64,000 nucleotides of DNA from Hanleya hanleyi (Eukaryota > Mollusca > Polyplacophora > Lepidopleurida > Hanleyidae): assembly GCA_036873755.1 (NCBI GenBank), contig JAVTVY010018895.1, forward strand, positions 1 through 64,000, given 5' to 3'. Below the pieces are notes generated by a model. It did no database searches, had not been told where the DNA came from, and worked only from the letters and a program-made list of their open reading frames with translations. Below are positions 54,169 through 64,000 of this stretch, one piece after another. Position numbers and translations under genes: made by a program. Numbering within the stretch: position 1 is the first letter of the stretch; each line of letters begins with the position of its first letter.

Positions 54169-54949
54169 TGCGGGAGTTGCACATTACAGGGTTCCGGCCT
54201 TGGCCGCTAGGATCGCCTTTGTCTTTATTTCCGTTTCATACCACTTCTATCGTCTGCTAGGCACGGCTGAGTGGGCTGGCTGATCGTTTCGCTTGGATGC
54301 GTAGCGGGCGATAACTCTCCGTAATAACCACCGCCCAGCCGCCAGGATCGCGGCGAACGACATTTACAGTTTATCGCGAAAAAGCAGCCGGCATGGAAAT
54401 TGATATGAAAATAGCAACGACTGCGTGTTTGCTTTAAGGTATGTGGTTGATTTATATGATTTTTAGTTCAATACTTGATATAATCGATAGAAACCTGTCG
54501 TAGTTTATTCGATTGTGCCGCCATATACGTTAGCAATGGTGAAAGACAAATATACCGAATATAAAACAGGCCCGCGGGATGACTGAAATAGTATGAAAAC
54601 TAAAAGACGTCTTTATTTCTATACGGACGTTTACGTGGATACAAAATAAATGAGTTATGTTCACAGCAGTCATATAGAATTGTCATAATCATTCTTTGTG
54701 GGTGTCGTTATCTCGCTAAGTCTGAAGTGAAAAACAAAAGGGCTTAAGAGCCATTCTCAGATAATAGCGATCCTGGCGGCTGGGCGGTGGTTATTACGGA
54801 GAGTTATCGCCCGCTACGCGTCCAAGCGAAACGATCAGCCAGCCCACTCAGCTGTGCCAAGCAGACGATAGAAGTGGTATGAAACGGAAATAAAGACAAA
54901 GGCGATCCTAGCGGCCAAGGCCGGAACCCTGTATTGTGCAACTCCCGCA
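54169..54949. mobile_element. 781-bp foldback element with 183-bp arms
   Basis: Arms 54169-54351 and 54767-54949 are near-perfect reverse complements, beginning TGCGGGAGTTGCACA and ending its complement. The boundaries are fixed by the uninserted paralogue at 52331-52340, which reads CAA joined to TTGTATG. By that comparison no bases were duplicated on insertion. The ~415-bp centre has no open frame of note. Confidence 0.85.
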
Positions 54950-55719
54950 TTGTATGCCCCCCCCCCCCTTCCACTTTAATCCGACACTGCCCCGCCATTG
55001 TCCTGTTCTTTACTGGTTGGTGGAGGCCTAATTTGGATAATTATAAAAATTCTGTTTCAGTCACTTTTTTACCATGTCTCACAAAATACATATTCCAAGT
55101 ATCAAGCAACAAGTGATAATACGATGCTTCGATGCAGGGCTTTCGCCAAATCCGAAATCCTATGGGTCACTGACCACATATCATGCAATTTCATACTTGT
55201 TCATACAATATTAACCGAGATCCAGCCCTACAAATCCCAATTCACAAAGATTTGAAGAAAAAAGGGCCATAACTCTTGAAAATATAGGCGAAACGTGGAG
55301 AAACTTCACGCTGCACAACTACAGGGCACTGACCACACATCCTGCAAATTTCATAATTGTCCATACAATATTAACCGAGATCCAGCCTGGACAAGTCCCA
55401 ATTCACGGAGAATTCAGGAACAAAGGGCCACAACTCTTGAAAATACAAGCGAAACGTGGAGAAACTTTACGCTGCACAACTGTGGGTCATTGACCACATA
55501 TCATGCAAATTTCATACTTGTCCATACAATATTAACCAAGATCCAGCCCGGACAAGTCCCATTCACAGAGATTTCAGAAAAAGGGCCATAACTCTTGAAA
55601 ATGATACTGGAACTCGGAAAAAACTCTACGCTGCACAACTACGAGCCACTGGCCACATTCCATGCAAGTTTCAATCCTGTCCATCAAGTATTAACCGAGA
55701 TATTGCCCGGACAAGAAAT

Positions 55720-55811
55720 TCGGACGTCCGGACGGACGGACGGACGGACGGCACGACAGACGGACGGACAAAGCGATCGCTATATGCCCCCCCTCTAGTT
55801 AGAGGGGGGGC
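55720..55811 (+). repeat. (ACGG)n microsatellite and 3' hairpin
   Basis: CGGACGTCCGGACGGACGGA and further ACGG units run to about 55770. Then TATATG and a hairpin of C7 and G7 arms with CTCTAGTTAGAG at its top (55786-55811). This pairing defines a pearl-like 3' end. Confidence 0.8.
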
Positions 55812-56170
55812 ATAATTACATAATTGTCCATACAATATTAATCGAGATCCAGCACGAACAAGTCCCAATTCACAAAGGTTTGAAGAAAAAAGGGCCATAA
55901 CTCTTAAAAATAAGCGAAACACGGAGAAACTTCATGCTGCACAACTACTGTACAGGGCACTGAGCACATATCCTGCAAATTTCATAACTGTCCATACAAT
56001 ATTAACCAAGATCCAGCCCGGACAAGTCCCAATTCACAGAGATTTCAGGAACAAAGGGCCATACCTAAGAGCTTGAAAATATAAGCGAAACGGGGAGAAA
56101 CTTTACGCTGCATAACTGTGGGACACTAACCACATTCCATGTAAGTTTCAGTCCTGTAAATCAAATATTA

Positions 56171-56833
56171 TAAGTTATACCAGTGTCTTGCGTTGGTATA
56201 CAGGCTGATATTTCGTCGAGAAGATAAATATTTTCACGAGCCCGAAGGGCGAGTGAAAATATTTATCTTCGAGACGAAATATCAGCCTGTATACCAACGC
56301 AAGACACTGGTATAACGAATTTATCACATTGAAGAGCTATTTTTCTGGTTGGTTTAACATATATCACCAACTCAAAAGAAAAACAGGCATAACTCAACGT
56401 TGAACAACGACAACGTAAGACATCGTGAGTCGGACAGGCAGCTTCGATCTCTTTTCGATCTGTTCCGCGATGAACAATAAACTGGATGAAATACTTAGCT
56501 GACATTCTGATGTTCCTGTTTATGTGGCATATAAAGCTTTGGATGATAATTTATTTCTTATCTTCATCCGCAAATACACAATTTGCCTCGCACAACTTGT
56601 TCCAGTAGCGGAACTCGCCCATACAAACTCACGCAGACAAATTCGCCTGAAACAGGCTTTGCCTGCAGGTGTTGCACGCGCGTCCTTGACTGCGTTGGTA
56701 TATGGGCACGCGCGTCCTTCACAGCATTGGTATACGAGAATTCTGAATTGGTATACCAACGGTGGATAACGAATACGGTCTAATGCACTATGGTAATTAA
56801 CCAATCAAAACCCTACAATTTACTCTGAAATGT
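56171..56833. mobile_element. Insertion with a ~150-bp near-perfect palindrome
   Basis: The array sequence breaks at AAATATTA (56170) and resumes ACCGATATT (56834). The first part, about 56172-56320, is a palindrome: GTTATACCAGTGTCTTGCG through AAATATTTTCAC is mirrored around GAGCCCGAAGGGCGAG. The rest has a GGTATACCAA motif near 56750 but no recognisable gene. Overlapping open frames on both strands at 56520-56804 have no domain. Confidence 0.65.
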
Positions 56834-57050
56834 GATAATAACCGATATTATTGCACGGACAAGAAATTTGGATGAACAGATGGCTGGACAGACAAAACAA
56901 TTGCTATATGCCCCCCCAGTTAGAAGGGGGCATAATAATGATCCTTTGACCCTAGCCCTCCAAGTAGATTTGTACCCGACAATTTACAGGTGATCACCAA
57001 AAAGGTCTATGGGGCATCCTACAAAAGCCTGTATGGTTTAGAAAGGGGAG

Positions 57051-59090
57051 TCAAATGGCATCATCACAGGGTAAAGAGTTAAATATGGTATTTACAGGTA
57101 CCTTGTTGAGGTTATCTGTCTGGTTGGACATCCTGCACAGATTCGTCTGCTTGAGAGCGACGAACGTAGATGAAGGGTCTGACTGGTCGCCAGGGGTTCT
57201 ATGGCATTCCATGTGTGTCAAGAATGCGCTCTCAAGACGAAACTGAAGTTTGCAAAATTGGCAATGAAATGTAATGCGCGGATGTGCTTTTCTCATATGG
57301 GAATCGAGCTCAGCAACGTTTGTAGCTTTGAAGCCACAGCCATACTTGAAACAGATTCGACTGAAAAGGTCTAGTATGAACGAACAATCTGCATCACTCT
57401 CGATTTCTTCTCTGCTCATCCCATGAATCTGTTTGAGATGGTCCAAAGCATTCTTATAGTCCTTGTACAATGTCAGATTACACTTGGGACATTTGGCGTA
57501 ATTCCTCTTTTGGATAGGTAGATACATTTCCCTCTCGATTTTCAATTGTTGAGTGCTTTTCAGCCATATTGGAAGATGCTTTACACCATGTTTTATGTGG
57601 GCCCTGCGATTACAAAACCCCTTCCCACTATGTAGCACATTGACAATTTTACTTCTTTTCTTGGAGAGCTCACCAACATTATTAGCACCCTTTTTGAGAT
57701 CTTTTTTCTCACCCTGATGAGTCTCTACCCGACCTCTGTATTTCCGTATAATTCTTCTGGAGGTGATGTTGGCTGCAATGTTTCCAGTTCCGTGTTTTCT
57801 ATCAATGTGACATCTTAAAGACATACGTGTGGAGAAGGGGCGAGAACAGATATCACAAACATGCTTTAAACGGATTTCTGGACATGCAGATGTAGCTGAA
57901 TTATTTTGGCTACTGCTATGACAATCGAGTATTGAAGGAACTTTTGGAAATTGAGAAAATAATGAATGAGATATATGTTCTGTCCACTGTTCATTAACTT
58001 CTTTCTTCATTGACTCAATCTGATCTCTGACTGCCGTATTATTAACATAATTACTCTGTATTTCCATAGCACCATCATCTCCATTTGAAACTAAGGCAGA
58101 AGTTCGTGGTGCTTCTGACAATGACTGAGGTATGATGTCGGGCTCCACATTTTCTCCCTGGTCAGACTCACTTGCTTGAGTCTGCAGGAAAATGTCGCAC
58201 ATCTGCACAGCTTTGACCATATGAAGGATCATAACAAGAGTTTTAATCGTCTGGACATTGCTAGTGGTCAAATTTAGACTGCCCGTGTACATGAAATCCA
58301 GTAACGTCTTTATTGATGATGAGTCGGCATCTGGAATAAATAACCAAAGATTGTCAGGAGAGTATTATATATTAGTAACTACAAATACAATTAACTTTTG
58401 ACAATTGTTAAACTGGCATACTTGTATCACCCGTCCAAGTACATGCTGGAATAATATCCTTAAAGAAAGGGTACATACATGCACCTTAAAATCGACTCCT
58501 GGTCAGTTTATATCTGGGAGATTATATGCTGAAAACCTGGTTCACTTTCTTTGCACATGGGAATGGTGTTGAAGGTTAGGTTTTTCTAGTATTTCGATAG
58601 CTTTATTCTCCATTAGTACCGGTTGGTATGCCGGGTGCATAATGCGTCTTTGCTCATTTCATTGCCTGTTTAGGCTACTTCCTGTGCCACTCTGAATTAC
58701 TGATGTCAATGTGCCTGTGAGGCCAGCATTTTTGTAGGAACTCAATCAGAGGCTGGTACACTGATGATAGATATGAAGGCTCTGATAGGGGAGAATGCTG
58801 GTTGAGATACATGTAGAGTAACTATTTCACTTATCCCTCATTATAAGGCTGGTTTCAGGATAGCACTTACCAATAGAGATGTTCCGTGGATCATTCGCCT
58901 GTAATACAGTCTGTAAGAATGGAGAGTTACCGGCCAGAATCACCCTGTGTACGGGGAACTCTTCTCCGTTCATGGCCGACGTCACGATAACATCAGAGAA
59001 AATCCCATCCTGGTAAAACCCCTGTAGCTGGGATAGAACGAGTTTGGCATGTGTCTCCATTGTCACCACATGAACTTTTCCATCCTCCAT
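57051..59090 (-). CDS. BTB/POZ domain C2H2 zinc-finger protein (two coding exons)
   Basis: Exon 1 codes from ATG at 59090 to 58871; exon 2 from 58330 to the stop at 57051; about 499 residues in all. The donor GTAAGT directly follows ATTG at 58870, the acceptor is TTTATTCCAG before 58330, and the phase-1 junction makes one Asp codon. Residues 1-115 form a BTB fold (FSDVIVTSAMNGEEFPVHRV, then across the splice LLDFMYTGSLNLT). Four C2H2-type fingers follow: CDICSRPFSTR (about 232-253), CPKCNLTLYKD (354-376), the variant CFKYGCGFKATN (400-422) and CQFCKLQFRLE (430-450). BTB-ZF proteins are nuclear DNA-binding regulators, usually repressors, that dimerise through BTB. The specific orthologue is not identified. 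Confidence 0.88.
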
Positions 59091-59106
59091 GACTGGAGAG
59101 TAATTT
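59091..59106 (-). other. 5' UTR start of exon 1, with upstream splice acceptor
   Basis: On the minus strand TTGTTCTTTACAG ends at 59107, followed by 16 bases and the ATG. A pyrimidine tract plus AG here implies at least one non-coding exon further right, so the promoter of the BTB gene is not at 59.1 kb. Confidence 0.6.
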
Positions 59107-60115
59107 CTGTAAAGAACAAGAATCAGAACTTAAAGTAAGAATGTCTTAATCAGAGGTTCGTGTACATGTACATGCATATTCACTGGCATATTATTACTTA
59201 TGGTAAATCTTCTAATCATTCAATCACAGGAAATGAAATTTCAGAGTCAAGTATAAGAACCCCAAATGCAGCATCAAATAGATCTACAAGTACTGGACCA
59301 CTATTTCCCCCATTTAGTACATGTACCTACACATGAAAATATTAATCAAATCATTTTCAATATTAATTTTTCATTTCATAATCCTATATTGCTGAGGTGA
59401 ATTTGACTTTATATTGGACTAATATCACTATTGTTTGACACTTGTAGATCAATTTGACACTGCGTACTGAGACCGGATTAAGCCCGATCGACAAGTCTCA
59501 TTGACTAAAATTAGCTACGAAATAAATTCATTTTTTTCCATTGTTTTTCTTTCAGTATCTTCCTCATGTCTAGATTGACAAGTGGGTAAATTTTTATGAC
59601 CATACTGAGCACTCCATGCCATTGGGAAGAAATCGACAAGGGGTTGGAAAATCTGATCAATCAGATTTTTGGGTATGAATCTCCAAGGGTCATAAACGAA
59701 CCACTGGTTATGGGAACTTGCTTTATTTCCTTTATTTCAATGAATATTGTTGTGGTTTCCTGGTGATAAAATATGATATTATTGAACCATATCAAAGGAG
59801 TTCAGTGCCATATATTGCACCTTCGTCCCTGGAGATAGACCAGCCCACTCAATGGTTTGAAAATTTGAAATTGACGATTTCGTTTTTGAAAGATCAAGCT
59901 TGATAATTTTTTTACTTTTGCTGTTAATGGAGATGAAGGAAGCTAGACAGAGGAAATAAATGGCCAGGGAAGTTGGCAATATGGATTCTATCCATACAAG
60001 TCCAAAACGGTAAGACCACGTTGATCTTATGAAGCAGAATTCTTCCTAGTCAAGTAACACGTGATGCACCAAAATAGCAGCCAGAAACACTTACATGTAC
60101 CTGGGACGAATATTA
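59107..60115. other. Presumed 5' intron of the BTB gene; no other feature
   Basis: AT-rich, no open frame above 66 codons, and no clear non-coding exon identified. Confidence 0.4.
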
Positions 60116-61033
60116 AAGGGATATGAAACGTACCCCGACATCAAAGGCGCCGTCGCGAGCTCACGCTGAACGTATGTCTCGCCTGCCAGGTCTCGCGCTC
60201 TACGCGCGTGAGCCTTTGCATCGCCTAGTTTTCGTCACGAATTCATTCCAGATTTTACCAGATTTATAGACGTTCTTCTGCAGTAATTTGCATCAGATTA
60301 TTTGATCGAGACGGGTACTATTCTGAGAGAAGAAACTTTTGAGGGATTTTCATCGAAAAGATGCATATTTTCATGACAACTTTCGACCGCTCTGCGCTGC
60401 CGATAACTGAGCGGCTGGAGCGGCAAGGAAAAACTCATTTTTTCCCCTTCTTTGTGATCAAACTTCTCATTTATCTCAATTTTTGAAGTATATCTGTGCT
60501 AGTTTTTGCAAAATATGCAAGCATGTCACTGACAGTACGCAAAATGTTTTAATTTTCCATTTTCGTTTTTGTAAATAATTGCTCGTGAAAATCGTAAAAA
60601 TGCCAAATATGTAGAATTTTGAACAAATCTCACAATTCTTGTACGTTTTTGTGATTGAACTACTCTTTTGGGACATATGTTTTTTTAGATTTTTTTTCTC
60701 TGTGCACTAGTTTTGTTTCTTGTCGTTTGCATGATGTATTCCTTTTGCCACTCGTTAAGCTGTAAAGGATTTTTTTTTGTCATCAATCTTGGCCTAAATT
60801 GAATTGACTGGCGTTCACGTTAATGAAGCCTTGTTGACAAGCACGTGTATTCGCCCAGCATTGACCAGCGAAACAGGGCGGGACTCGCAGCAAAGCACAC
60901 GTGACGGTCTTTTGCGCACAAAAGCCAATCAGTGACGAGGCGTACTAATTAACCAATCACTAATCACTCATTAACATATCAAGTAGCGAGACAAACCCTA
61001 GTTCAAAGAGAGGAGCCGCGTTTCATATCCCTC
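60116..61033. mobile_element. 918-bp MITE with TA borders
   Basis: AAGGGATATGAAACG at the left end is matched by CGTTTCATATCCCTC at the right, with TA immediately outside both (60114-60115, 61034-61035). This fits a Tc1/mariner-type TA duplication. The interior has CCAAT words, an E-box and a GC box near 60850-60960 but no transposase. Confidence 0.65.
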
Positions 61034-61407
61034 TATACTCGTCCCAGCATGTACTTGCATTCCGGTGGTTGTAATTTTTGTAAAAGCCCTTGTACCAAGA
61101 TGGTGAAGATATTTACAATTCTCGATTCGGATTTTCTCTGCTGCATTTGGAATGAAACTTTGAAAGTAAGTGTTTCTGACTGCTCTTTATGTTGCATCGT
61201 GAAACCGGCTGCACAATACATAATTTGCGACAGTGGGAGTTGTGGGTGTGTAGATGTGAATTTGTGGTCTGTTTTCTGACGTTTTATTTTTGGCAGCGAA
61301 TCGCCATGAATCTGATAAAATAATCAGTCATGTTACTTGACTAAAATCCTCCCGACCAGATCGGGCGGTAGGAATTTTTGGTTCGACAGGCAAACACTAC
61401 GTTGTAA

Positions 61408-61605
61408 ATATCACAACATTAAATGTCAGTAGGGTAGCTTTTTGGACTACAAATTACAATGGCCTGTGCTACGCCGTAAATGCTGTCAGTCATCGGGATT
61501 CGGTAGTTCAACAAGCTGAACCCTACTGACATTTGATTTTGTGATATTGACATTGCAAAATTAAATGTCAGTAGGCTTCAGCTTGTTGAACTACGGGATT
61601 CGGTT
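61408..61605. repeat. Nested palindrome cluster
   Basis: AATATCACAACATTAAATGT with CAGTAGGG is inverted at 61520-61548. TAGTTCAACAAGCTGAA (about 61505) is inverted as TTCAGCTTGTTGAACTA (about 61580). The word AAATGTCAGTAGG occurs three times in alternating orientation. Confidence 0.7.
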
Positions 61606-63118
61606 GTCTGAAGAAAACGGAGATTTATTATTTTTCGGAACTGAAGAGAGATAATTATCCTTCCTAATGACATGCATGGTTAATCTGAATCACAATGTTT
61701 TCTTGTGGAAAATGATTTTCAATTTTCCTAAATCGGTCAAATTTACGAAATGCACTGTAACTAACGGAAATTGGACCGCTTATGATGATAACTGTGAACT
61801 CCAAAACATCAACAATGAACACAATTAAGCAATAATCTGAGTTGTTTTGGCACCAGGATGTCATTGAATTAATGAAGGTCTTAACCAGTTACCTACGTTT
61901 CCCAAGCAGTGTTCTTTCTGAAGAGTAAATATCTGAAAACTGTCCTGGCTGAAAATCAACGGAGAAGACGGGATATGCCGAGGAAGGGAGATGAACAAGT
62001 TTTCAAGGGAGATAACTCCTAGGTTTAAGTTATTGAGCATGAATTTTTTTTCCAATAATAAGATTTGTTCAGTCTGGGGTATATTTAATCTTCATGGTCC
62101 ATAGTTTTAAGGGCAGTGGAGGACCTTCATTTCTAGAGATTGAAAGTTTTTTTTTTTTTAATTTCAGTTTTTTTTCTTCAAGTTAGGAGAAGATGATCCA
62201 TGAAAACAAAATAGAGGGTCACCATACTCATTAAAAAAAACATGGCAGCCAAATGCATGTGTACAAAGCCATAACACTGAATACATAGGGAAATTTGATT
62301 TTTTTTTTCTTTGATGCTCAATAAATCAAACATCCCAAGGTCAAATTTTCCCCATTTTGCTATATGAAACTAAACACATATAAAATTCTTTTCCATTTTT
62401 CTTCTTTCAATATTATATCTTCTTGTATGGACTGACAAATTGGGCTTGGGAGGAAATCTCTACAACACTGACAAGGGATTGGGAATTTGATCAATCAGAT
62501 TTACGGGTATAAATCCTCCAATTCTATTACGCTTGATAGATGACTAGAACGCTCCTCCTTTTAGTTATGATAGTCGGTAGCGACCACTCTCTGCGAAGTT
62601 AGAGAGTACAGACTTCGGTCGTGGATCCATTTCTAAAATGGACCAGACATAAATGTGTTATATTTTGTATTTGTAATATTGGGTGTCAGTGGGATATGGG
62701 TGATAAAAAAAAATCCAATCACGTAATCATTGGTTGAAATACAGCTACATGTAATTGATTGTATGTGATTGTTAGCTCCTGGTGAGTGCTATGTGATGGG
62801 TGTGACTAATCACCACAAATATCATAAAGTGTGACTAAAAACCACATAGGCCTAGTGACCACTGGTGAACACCACTAAACACCACAAATAACATTTTTTG
62901 ATAAAACACAAGGTTCCGGTAGCATCTAAAGGTACAACAGCCCCTCTGTAGTTTCCGTCACTGTATATTGGTACACAATGAATGGAAAATGCATATGTAA
63001 AAGCCTGGAAGATTTGGTTGAATGCAGATGCTTTAGCAGTGGCTTGTTGAAATTCAGTGTGGGTAGTAGTAGGGAAAGAGCAAATTCCTTATAAAAATGA
63101 GGCTGAAAGTGAAGCTGA
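61606..63118. other. No recognised gene
   Basis: AT-rich with T-runs near 62148-62160. CCACAAATA and CACCACTAAACACCAC words repeat loosely near 62810-62890. No supported coding region. Confidence 0.4.
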
Positions 63119-63150
63119 TGACGTCACGAATGATCTCACCGATGACGTCA
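63119..63150. promoter_or_regulatory. Pair of perfect CRE octamers TGACGTCA
   Basis: TGACGTCA at 63119-63126 and 63143-63150, 24 bases apart, followed by TCACGTGA at about 63203. CREB/ATF and E-box factors bind such words. Several copies elsewhere in the window lie inside repeats, so function is not implied. Confidence 0.45.
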
Positions 63151-63329
63151 CTTCTGATGACATCCGGGTTAAAAGTCACACCCGGGTCAGAGGTCACTTC
63201 CGGTCACGTGACGACCCAGAAAGAGTTATCTGCCCCTACATAAGACTGTGACCTCCAATGTTAAATCTAATGGGCAACCCACTCATAGACATTTGCGGTA
63301 TGGGATGTGGCACCTTGTTTTTTCGGTCT

Positions 63330-63890
63330 CGAGGTGTTGAACACGATGGGAGGGGTCTCGTGGTTTTGGTCCATTGGTTGCCTTTTGCTGAAAAGTTCAG
63401 TCAGGTCTGGAGTGGACATGTTATGTCCATTTCGGTGCAGTGGACAATGTCCTGTTTAATGTTGGTCCCAATGAGGAACCCATTCATGGATCGAGCTGAA
63501 CACGATGGGAGGGGCCTCGAGGCCATGGGTGGACTTTCGCTGAAAAGTTATCGTGCGCATTCGTAGAGAATAAGCAGACCTGAGGTGGACGTTTTGGACC
63601 AATATTGGTTCGATTGGGTAGTGCGCGATGTCATATTGAAGCATTCGTGGGGACCATCAGGCTGTGTGGGTGTAAGGCTATGGCGCGCATGCCCAGGGAG
63701 GGAATTGTGGGAAAAGGGCCCAAGAATGGACGTTTTGGGGTCGAGGTACATGTATGCCAATAGGGGTCCGAATGGGTCGTGTGGAGTATCCATGTGAAGC
63801 ACTCTTCGAGGCCGATCAAGTCATGGGTGGGTACATCTCCCCGGAAAAGGTCCGTAAAACGGACTTTACACCTGGTGAGTCATAGAAATG
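63330..63890. repeat. ~155-bp diverged tandem repeat
   Basis: GAACACGATGGGAGGGGYCTCG occurs at 63339 and 63498; GTGGACGTTTTGG-like words at about 63577 and 63727; YATTGAAGCATTCG/CATGTGAAGCACTC at about 63635 and 63790. Period is 151-159 bp. Opposing open frames here follow the repeats. Confidence 0.6.
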
Positions 63891-63895
63891 GAAAT

Positions 63896-63915
63896 GTTGT
63901 TGTTGTTGTTGTTGA
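63896..63915. repeat. (TTG)n microsatellite
   Basis: About six TTG units, followed by AGTGAAGTGAAGTGAAG. Confidence 0.85.
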
Positions 63916-64000
63916 GATAGTGAAGTGAAGTGAAGGGCCCTCAATACCACAGACAAATTCCACTTTGAAAAAATGTGTTGCTCTTCGCTCTGTTGGAGAT

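Larger units (their letters stand above)
53870..56935 (+). mobile_element. Pearl-like tandem-unit array, nested and disrupted
   Basis: Units of about 158-166 bp carry GGGCCATAACTCTT, GCGAAACGTGGAGAAACTTC, ACGCTGCACAACTA, CACTGACCACATATC, CCATACAATATTAACCGAG and ATCCAGCCCGGACAAGTCCC. GGGCCATA landmarks lie near 53910, 54048, 55266, 55425, 55586, 55891 and 56057. Two 3' ends are visible, each with TATATGCCCC and a C/G hairpin (55786-55811 and 56910-56932), the first after an (ACGG)n tract. ~160-bp cores with ACGG microsatellites are known from bivalve pearl elements; kinship here is inferred. Two foldback insertions split the array. Confidence 0.75.

Noticed and set aside
63057..63251. Small acidic 64-codon protein
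   Set aside because: Its acidic repeats come from the duplicated TGACGTCA-containing DNA words; no start context or homologous domain supports a gene.
1..64000. CRISPR array, bacterial operon or phage system
   Set aside because: Repeats have unit-length spacers that are themselves repeats, the gene content is retrotransposons plus a spliced BTB-ZF gene, and no prokaryotic gene organisation is visible.

Overview
The window is animal genomic DNA, most likely from a marine mollusc and more probably a gastropod than a bivalve. That placement is inference. It rests on tandem-repeat elements with units of about 160 bp that resemble the bivalve 'pearl' / Helentron-type elements, including one with an (ACGG)n microsatellite and a terminal C-run/G-run hairpin. 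It also rests on three copies of a repeat tail ending in ACTCACTC-like runs that I associate with molluscan SINEs, and on TACATGTA microsatellites. Only one ordinary cellular gene is convincingly visible. Nearly everything else is transposable elements, nested insertions and tandem repeats.

Layout. 1-3.3 kb: a minus-strand Ty3/Gypsy element of the K02A2.6 type, with gag, a pol that runs off the left edge, PBS and 5' LTR. 4.6-6.6 kb: a 41-bp repeat, seven 155-169 bp repeats, a large hairpin and a short inverted-repeat element, followed by a tRNA-like sequence. 10.48-12.91 kb: a 2.4 kb foldback element whose two arms are themselves arrays of ~180-bp units. 13.13-25.87 kb: a 12.7 kb LTR retroelement with 283-bp LTRs, ATAT target duplication, PBS and polypurine tract but no recognisable gag or pol (LARD-like). 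Its left LTR is split by 2.4 kb of inserted DNA, and its interior is full of independent tandem duplications. 28.4-29.4 kb: scrambled fragments of a dispersed gene family on both strands. 30-33.4 kb: short terminal-inverted-repeat elements. 34.1-38.1 kb: two neighbouring copies of a ~2 kb tandem-repeat element with subterminal inverted repeats.

40.1-52.1 kb is a composite. The outer parts are the inverted ends, gag, tyrosine recombinase and RT fragments of a decayed DIRS-like retrotransposon on the minus strand. Inside lies a plus-strand Ty3/Gypsy element with an intact 1423-residue Pol, a canonical -1 frameshift site and a ~1 kb 3' LTR carrying a 27-bp minisatellite. 52.64-53.81 kb is a non-autonomous hAT-like element that keeps a zinc-finger exon. 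53.9-56.9 kb is a pearl-like array disrupted by two foldback insertions.

57.05-59.11 kb holds the one clear host gene, a two-coding-exon BTB/POZ C2H2 zinc-finger protein on the minus strand with GT-AG splice sites and evidence for an upstream non-coding exon. The right end (60-64 kb) has a TA-flanked MITE, a palindrome cluster, two full CRE sites and another ~155-bp tandem array. Identifications come from motifs read by eye; no database search was possible.
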